DNA from: Oenanthe sinensis
Taxonomy: Eukaryota; Streptophyta; Magnoliopsida; Apiales; Apiaceae
Length of the DNA stretch: 64,000 bases
Reading direction: 5' to 3'
Assembly: GCA_028671895.1 (NCBI GenBank)
Contig: JAPMAC010000231.1
Coordinates: 6,288,001-6,352,000, forward strand
Shown: piece after piece, positions 50,325 through 63,900 of the stretch
Layout of the letters: each line of letters starts with the position of its first letter
How positions within the stretch are numbered: the stretch's first letter is position 1
The notes under the pieces: generated by a model
The model's database searches: none
Seen by the model: only the letters and a program-made list of their open reading frames with translations
Told to the model about the DNA's origin: nothing
Program-made: the position numbers and the translations under genes

Positions 50325-52645
50325 AGGGTTCATTCTTAAATAGTTCGAACTCAGAAACAACTTGTAGCTTCATTATTTACTCATTTGAACATGGAAACAA
50401 CTTGTAGCTTCATTCTTGACTCGTATGAACATGGAAACAACTTGTAAACTCTTGTAGGAACATTATTGGCTCGTTTATACATCAAAACAATTCATAACAA
50501 TTTGAGGCTTCATTTTCGACTCGTTCGAACTTGGAAACAACTTGTAGCTTCATTCTTGACTCGTTTGAACATGGAAACAACTTGTAAACTCTTGTAGGAA
50601 CATTATTGGCTCGTTTAAACATCAAAACAATTCATAATAATTTGAGGCTTCATTTCTTGACTCGTTCGAACTCGGAAACAACTTGTATCATCATTCTTGA
50701 CTCGTTTGAACTTGGAAAAAACTTGTTAAATCTTGTAGGATCATTATTGGCTCGTTTAAACATGAAAACAATTCATAACAATTTGAGACTTCATTCTTGA
50801 CTCGTTCATACTCGAAAACAATTAGTAGCTTCATTCTTGTCTCGTTTGAACATTGAAACAACTTGTCAACACTTGTAGGAACATTATTGGCTCGTTTAAA
50901 CATCAAAACAATTCATAACAATTTGAGGCTTCATTCTTGACTAGTTCGAACTTGGAAACAACTTGTAGCTTCTTTCTTGACTCGTTTGAACATGGAAACA
51001 ACTTGTAAACTCTTGTAGGAACATTATTGGCTCGTTTAAACATCAAAACAATTCATAACAATTTGAGGCTTCATTCTTGACTCGTTCGAACTCGGAAACA
51101 ACTTGTATCTTCATTCTTGACTCGTTTGAACTTGGAAAAAACTTGTCAAATCTTGTAGGAACATTATTGGCTCGTTTAAACATGAAAACAATTCATAACA
51201 ATTTGAGACTTCATTCTTGACTCGTTCATACTCGAAAACAATTAGAAGCTTCATTCTTGTCTCGTTTGAACATGGAAACAACTTGTCAACACTTGTAGGA
51301 ACATTATTGGCTCGTTTAAACATGAAAACAATTCATAACAATTTGAGACTTCATTCTTGACTCGTTCAAACTCGAAAACAATTAGTAGCTTCATTCTTGT
51401 CTCGTTTGAACATGGAAACAACTTATCAACACTTGTAGGAGCATTATTGGGTCGTTTAAACATCAAAACAATTCATAAAAATTTGAGGGTTCATTCTTAA
51501 ATAGTTCGAACTCGGAAACAACTTGTAACTTCATTATTGACTCGTTTGAACATGGAAACAACTTGTAGCTTCATTCTTGACTCGTTTGAACATGGAAACA
51601 ACTTGTAAACTCTTGTAGGAACATTATTGGCTCGTTTATACATCAAAACAATTCATAACAATTTGAGGCTTCATTTTCGACTCGTTCGAACTTGGAAACA
51701 ACTTGTAGCTTCATTCTTGACTCGTTTGAACATGGAAACAACTTGTAAACTCTTGTAGGAACATTATTGGCTCGTTTAAACATCAAAACAATTCATAACA
51801 ATTTGAGGCTTCATTCTTGACTCGTTCGAACTCGGAAACAACTTGTATCTTCATTCTTGACTCGTTTGAACTTGGAAAAATCTTGTCAAATCTTGTAGGA
51901 ACATTATTGGCTCGTTTAAACATGAAAACAATTCATAACAATTTGAGACTTCATTCTCGACTCGTTCAAACTCGAAAACAATTAGTAGCTTCATTCTTGT
52001 CTCGTTTGAACATGGAAACAACTTGTCAACACTTGTACGAGCATTATTGGGTCGCTTCAACATCAAAACAATTCATAACAATTTGAGGGTTCATTCTTAA
52101 ATAGTTCGAACTCAGAAACAACTTGTAGCTTCATTCTTGACTCGTTTGAACATGGAAACAACTTGTAAACTCTTGTAGGAACATTATTGGCTCGTTTAAA
52201 CATCAAAACAATTCATAACAATTTGAGGCTTCATTCTTGACTCGTTCGAACTCGGAAACAACTTGTATCTTCATTCTTGACTCGTTTGAACTTGGAAAAA
52301 ACTTGTCAAATCTTGTAGGAACATTATTGGCTCGTTTAAACATGAAAACAATTCTTAACAATTTGAGACTTCATTCTTGACTCGTTCATACTCGAAAACA
52401 ATTAGTAGCTTCATTCTTGTCTCGTTTGAACATGGAAACAACTTGTCAACACTTGTAAGAACATTATTGGCTCGTTTAAACATGAAAACAATTCATAACA
52501 ATTTGAGACTTCATTCTTGACTCGTTAAAACTCGAAAACAATTAGTAGCTTCATTCTTGTCTCGTTTGAACATGGAAACAACTTGTCAACTCTTGTAGGA
52601 GCATTATTGGGTCGTTTAAACATCAAAACAATTCATAAAAATTTG
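50325..52645. repeat. 2,321-bp super-repeat, copy 2
   Basis: HORs of 1,161 (50325), 600 (51486) and 560 bp (52086), the same trio and offsets as copy 1. The extra-T b monomer is at 50645-50785. The opening g differs (ATTTACTCATTTG here), so the copies are not simple duplicates end to end. Confidence 0.83.
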
Positions 52646-53245
52646 AGGGTTCATTCTTAAATAGTTCGAACTCGGAAACAACTTATAACTTCATTATTGA
52701 CTCGTTTGAACATGGAAACAACTTGTAGCTTCATTCTTGACTCGTTTGAACATGGAAACAACTTGTAAACTCTTGTAGGAACATTATTGGCTCGTTTATA
52801 CATCAAAACAATTCATATCAATTTGAGGCTTCATTTTCGACTCGTTCGAACTTGGAAACAACTTGTAGCTTCATTCTTGACTCGTTTGAACATGGAAACA
52901 ACTTGTAAACTCTTGTAGGAACATTATTGGCTCGTTTAAATATCAAAACAATTCATAACAATTTGAGGCTTCATTCTTGACTCGTTCGAACTCGGAAACA
53001 ACTTGTATCTTCATTCTTGACTCGTTTGAACTTGGAAAAAACTTGTGAAATCTTGTAGGAACATTATTGGCTCGTTTAAACATGAAAACAATTCATAACA
53101 ATTTGAGACTTCATTCTTGACTCGTTAAAACTCGAAAACAATTAGTAGCTTCATTCTTGTCTCGTTTGAACATGGAAACAACTTGTCAACTCTTGTAGGA
53201 GCATTATTGGGTCGTTTAAACATCAAAACAATTCATAAAAATTTG
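52646..53245. repeat. 600-bp HOR g a b f
   Basis: The g has AACTTATAAC and its tail has ATTCATATCAATTTG. Both changes recur in the next HOR (53281 and 53411), showing local duplication. The b has TTGTGAAATC. Confidence 0.82.
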
Positions 53246-54685
53246 AGGGTCCATTCTTAAATAGTTCGAACTCGGAAACAACTTATAACTTCATTATTGA
53301 CTCGTTTGAACATGGAAACAACTTGTAGCTTCATTCTTGACTCGTTTGAACATGGAAACAACTTGTAAACTCTTGTAGGAACATTATTGGCTCGTTTATA
53401 CATCAAAACAATTCATATCAATTTGAGGCTTCATTTTCGACTCGTTCGAACTTGGAAACAACTTGTAGCTTCATTCTTGACTCGTTTGAACATGGAAACA
53501 ACTTGTAAACTCTTGTAGGAACATTATTGGCTCGTTTAAATATCAAAACAATTCATAACAATTTGAGGCTTCATTCTTGACTCGTTCGAACTCGGAAACA
53601 ACTTGTATCTTCATTCTTGACTCGTTTGAACTTGGAAAAAACTTGTTAAATCTTGTAGGAACATTATTGGCTCGTTTAAACATGAAAACAATTCATAACA
53701 ATTTGAGACTTCATGCTTGACTCGTTCATACTCGAAAACAATTAGTAGCTTCATTCTTGTCTCGTTTGAACATGGAAACAACTTGTCAACACTTGTAGGA
53801 ACATTATTGGCTCGTTTAAACATCAAAACAATTCATAACAATTTGAGGCTTCATTCTTGACTAGTTCGAACTCGGAAACAACTTGTAGCTTCATTCTTGA
53901 CTCGTTTGAACATGGAAACAACTTGTAAACTCTTGTAGGAACATTATTGGCTCGTTTAAACATCAAAACAATTCATAACAATTTGAGGCTTCATTCTTGA
54001 CTCGTTCGAACTCGGAAACAACTTGTATCTTCATTCTTGACTCGTTTGAACTTGGAAAAAACTTGTCAAATCTTGTAGGAACATTTTTGGCTCGTTTAAA
54101 CATGAAAACAATTCATAACAATTTGAGACTTAATTCTTGACTCGTTCATACTCGAAAACAATTAGTAGCTTCATTCTTGTTTCGTTTGAACATGGAAACA
54201 ACTTGTCTACACTTGTAGGAACATTATTGGCTCGTTTAAACATCAAAACAATTCATAACAATTTGAGTCTTCATTCTTGACTAGTTCGAACTCGGAAACA
54301 ACTTGTAGCTTCATTATTGACTCGTTTGAACATGGAAACAACTTCTAAACACTTGTAGGAGTATTATTGGCTCGTTTAAACAGCAAAATAATTCATAACA
54401 ATTTAAGGCTTCATTCTTGACTCGTTCGAACTCGGAAACAACTTGCATCTTCATTCTGGACTCGTTTGAACTTGGAAAAAACTTGTCAAATCTTGTAGGA
54501 ACATTATTGGCTCGTTTAAACATGAAAACAATTCATAACAATTTGAGACTTCATTCTTGACTCGTTCATACTCGAAAACAATTAGTAGCTTCATTCTTGT
54601 CTCGTTTGAACATGGAAACAACTTGTCTACACTTGTAGGAGCATTATTGGGTCGTTTAAACATCAAAACAATTCATAAAAATTTG
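53246..54685. repeat. 1,440-bp HOR g a b c d/a b c d e f
   Basis: Same monomer order as the 1,441-bp HORs but without the extra T. It begins AGGGTCCATTC, private. The c at 53706 has TTCATGCTTG. Confidence 0.82.
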
Positions 54686-55285
54686 AGGGTTCATTCTTAA
54701 ATAGTTCGAACTCAGAAACAACTTGTAGCTTCATTATTGACTCGTTTGAACATGGAAACAACTTGTAGCTTCATTCTTGACTCGTTTGAACATGGAAACA
54801 ACTTGTAAACTCTTGTAGGAACATTATTGGCTCGTTTAAACATCAAAACAATTCATAACAATTTGAGGCTTCATTCTTGACTCGTTCGAACTCGGAAACA
54901 ACTTGTATCTTCATTCTTGACTCGTTCGAACTCGGAAAAAACTTGTCAAATCTTGTAGGAACATTATTGGCTCGTTTAAACATGAAAACAATTCATAGCA
55001 ATTTGAGACTTCATTCTTGACTCGTTCATACTCGAAAACAATTAGTAGCTTCATTCTTGTCTCGTTTGAACATGGAAACAACTTGTCAACACTTGTAGGA
55101 ACATTATTGGCTCGTTTAAACATGAAAACAATTCATAACAATTTGAGACTTCATTCTTGACTCGTTAAAACTCGAAAACAATTAGTAGCTTCATTCTTGT
55201 CTCGTTTGAACATGGAAACAACTTGTCAACACTTGTAGGAGCATTATTAGGTCGTTTAAACATCAAAACAATTCATAAAAATTTG
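54686..55285. repeat. 600-bp HOR g b c f
   Basis: The a monomer is missing. The b at 54866 repeats first-subunit bases in its second subunit (GACTCGTTCGAACTCGG), a sign of conversion or exchange between subunits of the same monomer. Confidence 0.8.
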
Positions 55286-56165
55286 AGGGTTCATTCTTAA
55301 ATAGTTCGAACTCGGAAACAACTTGTAACTTCATTATTGACTCGTTTGAACATGGAAACAACTTGTAGCTTCATTCTTGACTCGTTTGAACATGGAAACA
55401 ACTTGTAAACTCTTGTAGGAACATTATTGGCTCGTTTATACATCAAAACAATTCATAACAATTTGAGGCTTCATTCTTGACTCATTCGAACTCGGAAACA
55501 ACTTGTATCTTCATTCTTGACTCGTTTGAACTTGGAAAAAACTTGTTAAATCTTGTAGGAACATTATTGGCTCGTTTAAACATGAAAACAATTCATAACA
55601 ATTTGAGACTTCATTCTTGACTCGTTCATACTCGAAAACAATTAGTAGCTTCATTCTTGTCTCGTTTGAACATCGAAACAACTTGTCAACACTTGTAGGA
55701 ACATTATTGGCTCGTTTAAACATCAAAACAATTCATAACAATTTGAGGCTTCATTCTTGACTAGTTCGAACTCGGAAACAACTTGTAGCTTCATTCTTGA
55801 CTCGTTTGAACATGGAAACAACTTGTAAACTCTTGTAGGAACATTATTGGCTCGTTTAAACATCAAAACAATTCATAACAATTTGAGCCTTCATTCTTGA
55901 CTCGTTCGAACTCGGAAAAAACTTGTATCTTCATTCTTGACTCGTTTGAACTTGGAAAAAACTTTTCAAATCTTGTAGGAACATTATTGGCTCGTTTAAA
56001 CATGAAAACAATTCATAACAATTTGAGACTTCATTCTTGACTCGTTCGTACTCGAAAACAATTAGTAGCTTCATTCTTGTCTCTTTTGAACATGGAAACA
56101 ACTTGTCAACACTTGTAGGAGCATTATTAGGTCGTTTAAACATCAAAACAATTCATAAAAATTTG
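55286..56165. repeat. 880-bp HOR g b c d/a b c/f
   Basis: Six monomers. The last (56026) has GTTCGTAC and CTCTTTTGAAC with an f tail (TTAGGTCG). The d/a fusion at 55746 links this HOR to the 44-54 kb family. Confidence 0.78.
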
Positions 56166-57465
56166 AGGGTTCATTCTTAAATAGTTCGAACTCGGAAACA
56201 ACTTGTAACTTCATTATTGACTCGTTTGAACATGGAAACAACTTGTAGCTTCATTCTTGACTCGTTTGAACATGGAAACAACTTGTAAACTCTTGTAGGA
56301 ACATTATTGGCTCGTTTATACATCAAAACAATTCATAACAATTTGAGGCTTCATTCTTGACTCGTTCGAACTCGGAAACAACTTGTATCTTCATTCTTGA
56401 CTCGTTTGAACTTGGAAAAAACTTGTTAAATCTTGTAGGAACATTATTGGCTCGTTTAAACATGAAAACAATTCATAACAATTTGAGACTTCATTCTTGA
56501 CTCGTTCATACTCGAAAACAATTAGTAGCTTCATTCTTGTCTCGTTTGAACATGGAAACAACTTGTCAACACTTGTAGGAACATTATTGGCTCGTTTAAA
56601 CATCAAAACAATTCATAACAATTTGAGACTTCATTCTTGACTAGTTCGAACTCGGAAACAACTTGTAGCTTCATTCTTGACTCGTTTGAACATGGAAACA
56701 ACTTGTAAACTCTTGTAGGAACATTATTGGCTCGTTTAAACATCAAAACAATTCATAACAATTTGAGCCTTCATTCTTGACTCGTTCGAACTCGGAAACA
56801 ACTTGTATCTTCATTCTTGACTCGTTTGAACTTGGAAAAAACTTGTCAAATCTTGTAGGAACATTATTGGCTCGTTTAAACATGAAAACAATTCATAACA
56901 ATTTGAGACTTCATTCTTGACTCGTTCGTACTCGAAAACAATTAGTAGCTTCATTCTTGTTTCGTTTGAACATGGAAACAACTTGTCAACACTTGTAGGA
57001 ACATTATTGGCTCGTTTAAACATGAAAACAATTCATAACAATTTGAGACTTCATTCTTGACTAGTTCGAACTCGGAAACAACTTGTAGCTTCATTATTGA
57101 CTCGTTTGAACATGGAAACAACTTCTAAACACTTGTAGGAGTATTATTGGCTCGTTTAAACAGCAAAATAATTCATAACAATTTAAGGCTTCATTCTTGA
57201 CTCGTTCGAACTCGGAAACAACTTGTATCTTCATTCTGGACTCGTTTGAACTTGGAAAAAACTTGTCAAATCTTGTAGGAACATTATTGGCTCGTTTAAA
57301 CATGAAAACAATTCATAACAATTTGAGACTTCATTCTTGACTCGTTCGTACTCGAAAACAATTAGTAGCTTCATTCTTGTCTCGTTTGAACATGGAAACA
57401 ACTTGTCAACACTTGTAGGAGCATTATTGGGTCGTTTAAACATCAAAACAATTCATAAAAATTTG
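56166..57465. repeat. 1,300-bp HOR g b c d/a b c d e f
   Basis: Nine monomers. The GTTCGTAC core first seen at 56026 recurs in the c (56906) and f (57326) monomers, so the variant has spread between classes locally. Confidence 0.8.
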
Positions 57466-58445
57466 AGGGTTCATTCTTAAATAGTTCGAACTCAGAAACA
57501 ACTTGTAGCTTCATTCTTGACTCGTTTGAACATGGAAACAACTTGTAAACTCTTGTAGGAACATTAATGGCTCGTTTAAACATCAAAACAATTCATAACA
57601 ATTTGAGGATTCATTCTCGACTCGTTCGAACTTGGAAACAACTTGTAGCTTCATTCTTGACTCGTTTGAACATGGAAATAACTTGTAACCTCTTGTAGGA
57701 ACATTATTGGCTCGTTTAAACATCAAAACAATTCATAACAATTTGAGGCTTCATTCTTGACTCGTTCGAACTCGGAAACAACTTGTATCTTCATTCTTGA
57801 CTCGTTTGAACTTGGAAAAAACTTGTCAAATCTTGTAGGAACATTATTGGCTCGTTTAAACATGAAAACAATTCATAACAATTTGAGACTTCATTCTTGA
57901 CTCGTTCATACTCGAAAACAATTAGTAGCTTCATTCTTGTCTCGTTTGAACATGGAAACAACTTGTCAACACTTGTAGGAACATTATTGGCTCGTTTAAA
58001 CATCAAAACAATTCATAACAATTTGAGGCTTCATTCTTGACTAGTTTGAACTCGGAAACAAGTTGTAGCTTCATTATTGACTTGTTTGAACATGGAAACA
58101 ACTTCTAAACACTTGTAGGAGTATTATTGGCTCGTTTAAACAGCAAAATAATTCATAACAATTTAAGGCTTCATTCTTGACTCGTTCGAACTCGGAAACA
58201 ACTTGCATCTTCATTCTGGACTCGTTTGAACTTGGAAAAAACTTGTCAAATCTTGTAGGAACATTATTGGCTCGTTTAAACATGAAAACAATTCATAACA
58301 ATTTGAGACTTCATTCTTGACTCGTTCAAACACGAAAACAATTAGTAGCTTCATTCTTGTCTCGTTTGAACATGGAAACAACTTGTCAACACTTGTAGGA
58401 GCATTATTGGGTCGTTTAAACATCAAAACAATTCATAAAAATTTG
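57466..58445. repeat. 980-bp HOR, 140-bp g then a b c d e f
   Basis: Canonical order with a g that has lost one 40-bp subunit, hence 980 rather than 1,020 bp. The f core is GTTCAAACACG. Confidence 0.82.
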
Positions 58446-59885
58446 AGGGTTCATTCTTAAATAGTTCGAACTCAAAAACAACTTGTAGCTTCATTATTGA
58501 CTCATTTGAACATGGAAACAACTTGTAGCTTCATTCTTGACTCGTTTGAACATGGAAACAACTTGTAAACTCTTGTAGGAACATTATTGGCTCGTTTATA
58601 CATCAAAACAATTCATAACAATTTGAGGCTTCATTTTCGACTCGTTCGAACTTGGAAACAACTTGTAGCTTCATTCTTGACTCGTTTGAACATGGAAACA
58701 ACTTGTAAACTCTTGTAGGAACATTATTGGCTCGTTTAAACATCAAAACAATTCATAACAATTTGAGGCTTCATTCTTGACTCGTTCGAACTCGGAAACA
58801 ACTTGTATCTTCATTCTTGACTCGTTTGAACTTGGAAAAAACTTGTTAAATCTTGTAGGAACATTATTGGCTCGTTTAAACATGAAAACAATTTATAACA
58901 ATTTGAGACTTCATTCTTGACTCGTTCATACTCGAAAACAATTAGTAGCTTCATTCTTGTCTCGTTTGAACATGGAAACAACTTGTCAACACTTGTAGGA
59001 ACATTATTGGCTCGTTTAAACATCAAAACAATTCATAACAATTTGAGGCTTCATTCTTGACTAGTTCGAACTCAGAAACAACTTGTAGCTTCATTATTGA
59101 CTCGTTTGAACATGGAAACAACTTCAAAACACTTGTAGGAGCATTATTGGCTCGTTTAAACATCAAAATAATTCATAACAATTTAAGGCTTCATTCTTGA
59201 CTCGTTCGAACTCGGAAACAACTTGTATCTTCATTCTGGACTCGTTTGAACTTGGAAAAATCTTGTCAAATCTTGTAGGAACATTATTGGCTCGTTTAAA
59301 CATGAAAACAATTCATAACAATTTGAGACTTCATTCTTTACTCGTTCATACTCGAAAACAATTAGTAGCTTCATTCTTGTCTGGTTTGAACATGGAAACA
59401 ACTTGTCAACACTTGTAGGAACATTATTGGCTCGTTTAAACATCAAAACAATTCATAACAATTTGAGGCTTCATTCTTGACTAGTTCGAACTCGGAAACA
59501 ACTTGTAGCTTCATTATTGACTCGTTTGAACATGGAAACAACTTCTAAACACTTGTAGGAGCATTATTGGCTCGTTTAAACATCAAAATAATTCATAACA
59601 ATTTAAGGCTTCATTCTTGACTCGTTCGAACTCGGAAACAACTTGTATCTTCATTCTGGACTCGTTTGAACATGGAAAAAACTTGTCAAATCTTGTAGGA
59701 ACATTATTGGCTCGTTTAAACATGAAAACAATTCATAACAATTTGAGACTTCATTCTTGACTCGTTCAAACTCGAAAACAATTAGTAGCTTCATTCTTGT
59801 CTCGTTTGAACATGGAAACAACTTGTCAACACTTGTAGGAGCATTATTGGGTCGTTTAAACATCAAAACAATTCATAAAAATTTG
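58446..59885. repeat. 1,440-bp HOR g a b c d e c' d e f
   Basis: Ten monomers. The g has CTCAAAAAC and GACTCATTTG. The terminal e and f are separate, unlike the fused e/f of the central block. Confidence 0.8.
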
Positions 59886-60905
59886 AGGGTTCATTCTTAA
59901 ATAGTCCGAACTCGGAAACAACTTGTAGCTTCAATATTGACTCGTTTGAACATGGAAATAACTTGTAGCTTCATTCTTGACTCGTTTGAACATGGAAACA
60001 ACTTGTAAACTCTTGTAGGAACATTATTGGCTCGTTTAAACATCAAAACAATTCATAACAATTTGAGGCTTCATTCTCGACTCGTTCGAACTTGGAAACA
60101 ACTTGTAGCTTCATTCTTGACTCGTTTGAACATGGAAACAACTTGTAAACTCTTGTAGGAACATTATTGGCTCGTTTAAACATCAAAACAATTCATAACA
60201 ATTTGAGGCTTCATTCTTGACTCGTTCGAACTCGGAAACAACTTGTATCTTCATTCTTGACTCGTTTGAACTTGGAAAAAACTTGTTAAATCTTGTAGGA
60301 ACATTATTGGCTCGTTTAAACATGAAAACAATTCATAACAATTTGAGACTTCATTCTTGACTCGTTCATACTCAAAAACAATTAGTAGCTTCATTCTTGT
60401 CTCGTTTGAACATGGAAACAACTTGTCAACACTTGTAGGAACTTTATTGGCTCGTTTAAACATCAAAACAATTCATAACAATTTGAGGCTTCATTCTTGA
60501 CTAGTTCGAACTCGGAAACAACTTGTAGCTTCATTATTGACTCGTTTGAACATGGAAACAACTTCTAAACACTTGTAGGAGCATTATTGGCTCGTTTAAA
60601 CATCAAAATAATTCATAACAATTTAAGGCTTCATTCTTGACTCGTTCGAACTCGGAAACAACTTGTATCTTCATTCTGGACTCGTTTGAACTTGGAAAAA
60701 ACTTGTCAAATCTTTTAGGAACATTATTGGCTCGTTTAAACATGAAAACAATTCATAACAATTTGAGACTTCATTCTTGACTCGTTCAAACTCGAAAACA
60801 ATTAGTAGCTTCATTCTTGTCTCGTTTGAACATGGAAACAACTTGTCAACACTTGTAGGAGCATTATTGGGTCGTTTAAACATCAAAACAATTCATAAAA
60901 ATTTG
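59886..60905. repeat. Canonical 1,020-bp HOR g a b c d e f
   Basis: Canonical order; the g has AATAGTCCG. Private CTCAAAAAC near 60373 and GGAACTTTATT near 60440. Confidence 0.82.
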
Positions 60906-63900
60906 AGGGTTCATTCTTAAATAGTCCAAACTCGGAAACAACTTGTAGCTTCATTATTGACTCGTTTGAACATGGAAATAACTTGTTGCTTCATTCTTGA
61001 CTCGTTTGAACATGGAAACAACTTGTAAACTCTTGTAGGAACATTATTGGCTCGTTTAAACATCAAAACAATTCATAACAATTTGAGGCTTCATTCTCGA
61101 CTCGTTCGAACTTGGAAACAACTTGTAGCTTCATTCTTGACTCGTTTGAACATGGAAACAACTTGTAACCTCTTGTAGGAACATTATTGGCTCGTTTAAA
61201 CATCAAAACAATTCATAACAATTTGAGGCTTCATTCTTGACTCGTTCGAACTCGGAAACAACTTGTATCTTCATTCTTGACTCGTTTGAACTTGGAAAAA
61301 ACTTGTTAAATCTTGTAGGAACATTATTGGCTCGTTTAAACATGAAAACAATTCATAACAATTTGAGACTTCATTCTTGACTCGTTCATACTCGAAAACA
61401 ATTAGTAGCTTCATTCTTGTCTCGTTTGAACATGGAAACAACTTGTCAACACTTGTAGGAACATTATTGGCTCGTTTAAACATCAAAACAATTCATAACA
61501 ATTTGAGGCTTCATTCTTGACTAGTTCGAACTCGGAAACAACTTGTAGCTTCATTATTGACTCGTTTGAACATGGAAACAATTTCTAAACACTTGTAGGA
61601 GCATTATTGGCTCGTTTAAACATCAAAATAATTCATAACAATTTAAGGCTTCATTCTTGACTCGTTCGAACTCGGAAACAACTTGTATCTTCATTCTGGA
61701 CTCGTTTGAACTTGGAAAAATCTTGTCAAATCTTGTAGGAACATTATTGGCTCGTTTAAACATGAAAACAATTCATAACAATTTGAGACTTCATTCTTTA
61801 CTCATTCATACTCGAAAACAATTAGTAGCTTCATTCTTGTTTCGTTTGAACATGGAAACAACTTGTCAACACTTGTAGGAACATTATTGGCTCGTTTAAA
61901 CATCAAAACAATTCATAACAATTTGAGGCTTCATTCTTGACTAGTTCGAACTCGGAAACAACTTGTAGCTTCATTATTGACTCGTTTGAACATGGAAACA
62001 ACTTCTAAACACTTGTAGGAGTATTATTGGCTCGTTTAAACAGCAAAATAATTCATAACAATTTAAAGCTTCATTCTTGACTCGTTCGAACTCGGAAACA
62101 ACTTGCATCTTCATTCTTGACTCGTTTGAACTTGGAAAAAACTTGTCAAATCTTGTAGGAACATTATTGGCTCGTTTAAACATGAAAACAATTCATAACA
62201 ATTTGAGACTTCATTCTTGACTCGTTCATACTCGAAAACAATTAGTAGCTTCATTCTTGTCTCGTTTGAACATGGAAACAACTTGTCAACACTTGTAGGA
62301 ACATTATTGGCTCGTTTAAACATCAAAACAATTCATAACAATTTGAGGCTTCATTCTTGACTAGTTCGAACTCGGAAACAACTTGTAGCTTCATTATTGA
62401 CTCGTTTGAACATGGAAACAACTTCTAAACACTTGTAGGAGTATTATTGGCTCGTTTAAACAGCAAAATAATTCATAACAATTTAAAGCTTCATTCTTGA
62501 CTCGTTCGAACTCGGAAACAACTTGCATCTTCATTATGGACTCGTTTGAACTTGGAAAAAACTTGTCAAATCTTGTAGGAACATTATTGGCTCGTTTAAA
62601 CATGAAAACAATTCATAACAATTTGAGACTTCATTCTTGACTCGTTCAAACTCGAAAATAATTAGTAGCTTCATTCTTGTCTCGTTTGAACATGGAAACA
62701 ACTTGTCAACACTTGTAGGAACATTATTGGCTCGTTTAAACATCAAAACAATTCATAACAATTTGAGGCTTCATTCTTGACTAGTTCGAACTCGGAAACA
62801 ACTTGTAGCTTCATTCTTGACTCGTTTGAACATGGAAACAACTTGTAAACTCTTGTAGGAACATTATTGGCTCGTTTAAACATCAAAACAATTCATAACA
62901 ATTTGAGGCTTCATTCTTGACTCGTTCGAACTCGGAAACAACTTGTATCTTCATTCTTGACTCGTTTGAACTTGGAAAAAACTTGTTAAATCTTGTAGGA
63001 ACATTATTGGCTCGTTTAAACATGAAAACAATTCATAACAATTTGAGACTTCATTCTTGACTCGTTCATACTCGAAAACAATTAGTAGCTTCATTCTTGT
63101 CTCGTTTGAACATGGAAACAACTTGTCAACACTTGTAGGAACATTATTGGCTCGTTTAAACATCAAAACAATTCATAACAATTTGAGGCTTCATTCTTGA
63201 CTAGTTCGAACTCGGAAACAACTTGTAGCTTCATTATTGACTCGTTTGAACATGGAAACAACTTCTAAACACTTGTAGGAGCATTATTGGCTCGTTTAAA
63301 CATCAAAATAATTCATAACAATTTAAGGCTTCATTCTTGACTCGTTCGAACTCGGAAACAACTTGTATCTTCATTCTGGACTCGTTTGAACTTGGAAAAA
63401 TCTTGTCAAATCTTGTAGGAACATTATTGGCTCGTTTAAACATGAAAACAATTCATAACAATTTGAGACTTCATTCTTTACTCATTCATACTCGAAAACA
63501 ATTAGTAGCTTCATTCTTGTTTCGTTTGAACATGGAAACAACTTGTCAACACTTGTAGGAACATTATTGGCTCGTTTAAACATCAAAACAATTCATAACA
63601 ATTTGAGGCTTCATTCTTGACTAGTTCGAACTCGGAAACAACTTGTAGCTTCATTATTGACTCGTTTGAACATGGAAACAACTTCTAAACACTTGTAGGA
63701 GTATTATTGGCTCGTTTAAACAGCAAAATAATTCATAACAATTTAAAGCTTCATTCTTGACTCGTTCGAACTCGGAAACAACTTGCATCTTCATTCTGGA
63801 CTCGTTTGAACTTGGAAAAAACTTGTCAAATCTTGTAGGAACATTATTGGCTCGTTTAAACATGAAAACAATTCATAACAATTTGAGACTTCATTCTTGA

